Shown: positions 8,082 to 10,388 of the stretch, piece by piece
How positions within the stretch are numbered: position 1 is the first letter of the stretch
How the letters are laid out: the number at the start of each line of letters is the position of its first letter
Source of the DNA: Flavobacteriales bacterium
Lineage (GTDB): Bacteria > Bacteroidota > Bacteroidia > Flavobacteriales > BACL11
NCBI GenBank assembly: GCA_002710495.1
Contig: PAKE01000037.1
Location: forward strand, 1-10,388
Reading direction: 5' to 3'
Length of the DNA: 10,388 nucleotides
Notes under the pieces: model-generated
The model's database searches: none
Seen by the model: only the letters and a program-made list of their open reading frames with translations
Told to the model about the DNA's origin: nothing
Translations under genes and position numbers: made by a program

Positions 8082-8114
8082 CAAAAATATAAATTGTTAT
8101 CAGAAAAATACAAT
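8082..8114 (-). promoter_or_regulatory. pheT promoter (-33 / -7, Bacteroidota type)
   Basis: On the minus strand the -7 box TATTTTTG (8089-8082, followed by C) matches TAnnTTTG exactly. ATTG at 8114-8111 supplies three of four -33 bases, with a 21-bp spacer, within the known 19-21 bp range for this sigma factor. Transcription would begin near 8075, leaving a leader of only about 12 nt. No leader peptide or T-box-like attenuator can fit in such a leader, so classic attenuation of pheT is not supported here. Confidence 0.55.
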
Positions 8115-8146
8115 TTCATTGTTTTAATAATTATACTATTTATTTG

Positions 8147-8154
8147 TACTTTTA
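8147..8154 (+). promoter_or_regulatory. Possible -7 element for rarA, 4 nt from the start codon
   Basis: TACTTTTA matches TAnnTTTG except for the last base and is separated from the ATG at 8159 by only 4 nt (GCAA). The nearest upstream TTG (8119-8121) gives a 25-bp spacer, longer than usual. If this box is used, transcription starts at or within a base or two of the start codon, giving a leaderless message. Confidence 0.35.
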
Positions 8155-8158
8155 GCAA

Positions 8159-9430
8159 ATGCAAAATATCCCACTAGCAGAAAGACGCCGTCCAACAAAA
8201 ATATCAGAAGTTATTGGACAAAAAAATCTGATTGGAAAAAATGGAGCTTTAAGGAAACAACTTGATCAGAAAGTTATTCCATCGATTATTTTTTGGGGAC
8301 CACCAGGAGTTGGCAAAACAACAATTTCAAACTTAATTGCAAAAGAACTAGACCGGACTATTTATACTTTAAGTGCAATTAATTCTGGAGTAAAGGATGT
8401 TAGGGAAGTAATACAGAAAGCAAGTTCATTAGGCTTATTTGGGAAAGATATTCCTATTCTATTTATTGACGAAATACATAGATTTAGTAAATCTCAGCAA
8501 GATTCTCTACTTGGAGCAGTAGAAAAAGGAATCATTACTTTGATTGGAGCAACTACTGAGAATCCATCATTTGAAGTTATTTCCGCTCTTTTATCTCGTT
8601 CTCAAGTATATGTATTAGAACACCTTTCAAACGAAGATTTATTAGAACTGATAAATAGATCTATTTCAGAAGATATTTTTCTGAAAGAAAAGAAAATAAT
8701 ACTTAAAGAAACAAATGCACTACTTAGAATATCTGGAGGAGATGCCAGAAAATTACTTAATATTTTTGATTTAGTTGTTAGTTCAGAAAAGAAAGAGAAA
8801 GTTGAAATTACAGATAAAATAGTAATGGAAATATCTCAGCAAAACTTAGCTTCCTATGATAAAAATGGGGAACATCATTACGACATAGTTTCTGCACTAA
8901 TAAAATCTATTAGAGGTTCGGATCCAAACGGGACTGTTTATTGGCTAGCTCGTATGATAGAAGGTGGTGAAGATGTAAAATTTATTTCCAGAAGATTATT
9001 AATTTCTGCATCAGAAGATATTGGAAACGCAAATCCAAATGCTATGGTAATAGCAAACAATTGTTTTCAAGCAGTAAGTGTAATTGGATTTCCGGAAAGT
9101 AGAATTATTTTATCTCAAACAGCAATATATTTAGCATGCAGTCCTAAAAGCAATGCCTCCTACATAGCAATCGGAAAAGCACAAGAAAAAGTAAGAGAAA
9201 CAGGAAATCTATCCGTACCATTACACCTAAGAAATTCACCAACAAAACTTATGAAAGAACTAGGTTATGGATCAGATTATATTTACTCACACGATAATCC
9301 TAATTCAGAACAAGAATTTATGCCAGAAGAAATTAGTGGAAATACATTCTATAATCCAGGAAATAATACAAAAGAAAATTCGTTTAGAGATCAACTAAAA
9401 TCAATCTGGAAGGGTAAGTATAAATATTAA
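8159..9430 (+). CDS. rarA: Replication-associated recombination protein A (AAA+ ATPase)
   Basis: This 423-residue cytoplasmic protein is RarA (also called MgsA; related to eukaryotic WRNIP1), an AAA+ ATPase that acts at stalled replication forks and interacts with SSB. PLAERRRPTKISEVIGQ (5-21) is the typical N-terminus and fixes the start codon; the next in-frame Met is far downstream. Walker A is GPPGVGKTT (47-55) and Walker B is ILFIDEIHRF (100-109). Sensor 1 is GATTENPSFEV (130-140), an arginine-finger candidate is R147 (LLSRSQV), and the sensor 2 region is GGDARKLLN (193-201). The C-terminal oligomerisation domain starts near 250, with SDPNGTVYWLARMIEGGED (254-272) and LISASEDIGNANPNA (281-295). 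Length matches the family norm and all ATPase residues are intact. The gene is divergent from pheT, and a lipoprotein gene follows 13 bp downstream. Confidence 0.97.
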   Translation: MQNIPLAERRRPTKISEVIGQKNLIGKNGALRKQLDQKVIPSIIFWGPPGVGKTTISNLIAKELDRTIYTLSAINSGVKDVREVIQKASSLGLFGKDIPILFIDEIHRFSKSQQDSLLGAVEKGIITLIGATTENPSFEVISALLSRSQVYVLEHLSNEDLLELINRSISEDIFLKEKKIILKETNALLRISGGDARKLLNIFDLVVSSEKKEKVEITDKIVMEISQQNLASYDKNGEHHYDIVSALIKSIRGSDPNGTVYWLARMIEGGEDVKFISRRLLISASEDIGNANPNAMVIANNCFQAVSVIGFPESRIILSQTAIYLACSPKSNASYIAIGKAQEKVRETGNLSVPLHLRNSPTKLMKELGYGSDYIYSHDNPNSEQEFMPEEISGNTFYNPGNNTKENSFRDQLKSIWKGKYKY

Positions 9431-9431
9431 C

Positions 9432-9439
9432 TATGTTTG
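9432..9439 (+). promoter_or_regulatory. -7 element for the lipoprotein gene, 4 nt from the start codon
   Basis: TATGTTTG followed by C matches TAnnTTTG exactly and fills most of the 13-bp gap between the rarA stop and the ATG at 9444. Only CAAA separates it from the start codon. No good -33 box is present: a CTG at 9406-9408 gives a 23-bp spacer. Read-through from rarA is an equal possibility. Confidence 0.38.
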
Positions 9440-9443
9440 CAAA

Positions 9444-10388
9444 ATGAGAAAACTACTTTATATTATTATTTGTTCTATACTAATCTACTCATGCAAACAT
9501 GAATTAGAGTCTCCAACTTGGGAAACAGAAATGATAATTCCTATTGCTCATGCCGAGATGAATATTTCAGATATGATTACAGAAGTTGATTCATCTAATA
9601 TTATCAGCAATATTGATTCAGACAGTTTAGTTTCTCTTATTTTTAGTCAGGAAATAATGGATATGAATTTTAATACCTTAGTGAAAATTGATGCTATTAC
9701 TGATGAACAGACACACACATTAGATTCTGCTAGTTTTGCTGATGTAGTTATTGCTGATACTGCAACTATTGGTGAATCAATTAACGAAATACCTCTTGGA
9801 ACAATACTTCTTCCTAACGGAAGTACAAATAGCATTCCTGCAATACCAAACATTGCTAATGAAGATACAATTAATATTGATGTGAGTGAATATTTTGAAA
9901 CAATGAATTTACATGAAGGCACCTTAACTGTTAAATTAAATAATGGTTACCCAACAGATATCTCAAATATTTCTTTATCATTGATTAATGCTACAAATCA
10001 GAGTACAATTGCTACTTTTCCTTTTCCAGTCGTTCCTTCAGGAAGTACTGTCTCTAAAAGTGTGTCTATTGCAGGGCAAACAATTGACGACAACATTTTT
10101 GCTATACTACATAATATGGATATTAATGCAAGTAATGGACCAGTTTTAATAGACTACTCGGATGCAATTATTACAACTATAACTATAACAGATCTTGGAA
10201 TTATAGAAGCAACAGCTATATTTCCAGAGCAAAAATTAACTGAAACTCTTAAGGAACATACTTTTGAACTAGGAGGTGTGCAGATAAATGAAATTGGAAT
10301 AAAAGAAGGAACTGTAACTGTAAATGTGCTAAGTACATTGCCAAATGGAAAAATGATTTACAATATACCATCTTTAAAAAAGAATGGA
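9444..10388 (+). CDS. Lipoprotein with repeated beta-rich domain, 3' end missing
   Basis: An ATG at 9444 opens a frame of 315 codons with no stop up to the right edge, so the gene continues beyond the window. MRKLLYIIICSILIYSC is a lipoprotein signal peptide with the modified Cys at 17. The following KHELE has a Lys at +1 and acidic residues at +3 and +5, loosely like the lipoprotein export signal that sends Bacteroidota lipoproteins to the cell surface. The mature part is Ser/Thr/Ile/Asn-rich, has few charges and no further membrane segment, and alternates like a beta-sandwich protein. Two segments look related: MNLHEGTLTVKLNNGYPTDI (154-173) and IGIKEGTVTVNVLSTLPNGK (284-303), 130 residues apart, which suggests tandem domains. 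I do not recognise the family. It probably resides in the outer membrane; its role is unknown. Confidence 0.8.
   Translation, partial: MRKLLYIIICSILIYSCKHELESPTWETEMIIPIAHAEMNISDMITEVDSSNIISNIDSDSLVSLIFSQEIMDMNFNTLVKIDAITDEQTHTLDSASFADVVIADTATIGESINEIPLGTILLPNGSTNSIPAIPNIANEDTINIDVSEYFETMNLHEGTLTVKLNNGYPTDISNISLSLINATNQSTIATFPFPVVPSGSTVSKSVSIAGQTIDDNIFAILHNMDINASNGPVLIDYSDAIITTITITDLGIIEATAIFPEQKLTETLKEHTFELGGVQINEIGIKEGTVTVNVLSTLPNGKMIYNIPSLKKNG

Noticed and set aside
9647..9922. 91-codon open frame on the minus strand
   Set aside because: It lies wholly inside the lipoprotein gene, which has a convincing signal peptide and an open frame of 315 codons on the plus strand; the antisense product has no recognisable features.

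Overview
The window looks like an ordinary, AT-rich chromosomal segment of a Bacteroidota bacterium, most likely of the Flavobacteriia type. Four things point there. The start codons lack a Shine-Dalgarno sequence. Bacteroidota-type -7 elements (TAnnTTTG) lie upstream of several genes. One gene encodes an outer-membrane beta-barrel protein with a carboxypeptidase-like N-terminal domain. One secreted protein begins with a propeptide style common in type IX secretion cargo. Genus and species cannot be read from the sequence.

Layout, left to right. Positions 1-684 (minus) hold the N-terminal 228 residues of a secreted protein with a signal peptide and a fungalysin/thermolysin-propeptide-like segment; it runs off the left edge. 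Positions 763-1536 (minus) encode a PhnP-like metallo-beta-lactamase-fold hydrolase. A 96-bp divergent promoter region follows. Positions 1633-3063 (plus) encode a conserved 476-residue protein of unknown function. Six bases later comes an 852-residue outer-membrane beta-barrel protein (3070-5628), so these two probably form an operon. Only 4 bp separate it from the convergent pheT gene (5633-8062, minus), which encodes the phenylalanyl-tRNA synthetase beta subunit. A second 96-bp divergent region separates pheT from rarA (8159-9430, plus), a clamp-loader-like AAA+ ATPase. Thirteen bases after rarA a lipoprotein gene starts (9444) and runs off the right edge.

Functionally this is a mix: two housekeeping genes (translation and replication-fork maintenance), a probable phosphodiesterase, and three envelope or secreted proteins. 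Nothing links all of them into one pathway. I see no mobile element, CRISPR array, tRNA, rRNA, riboswitch or convincing intrinsic terminator. No gene-free stretch reaches 300 bp; the longest gaps are the two 96-bp divergent promoter regions.

The points most worth a second look are the uncharacterised 476-residue protein coupled to the outer-membrane protein, the repeated domain in the terminal lipoprotein, and -7 elements placed so close to the rarA and lipoprotein start codons that leaderless transcripts are implied. No clearly new biological system was found.
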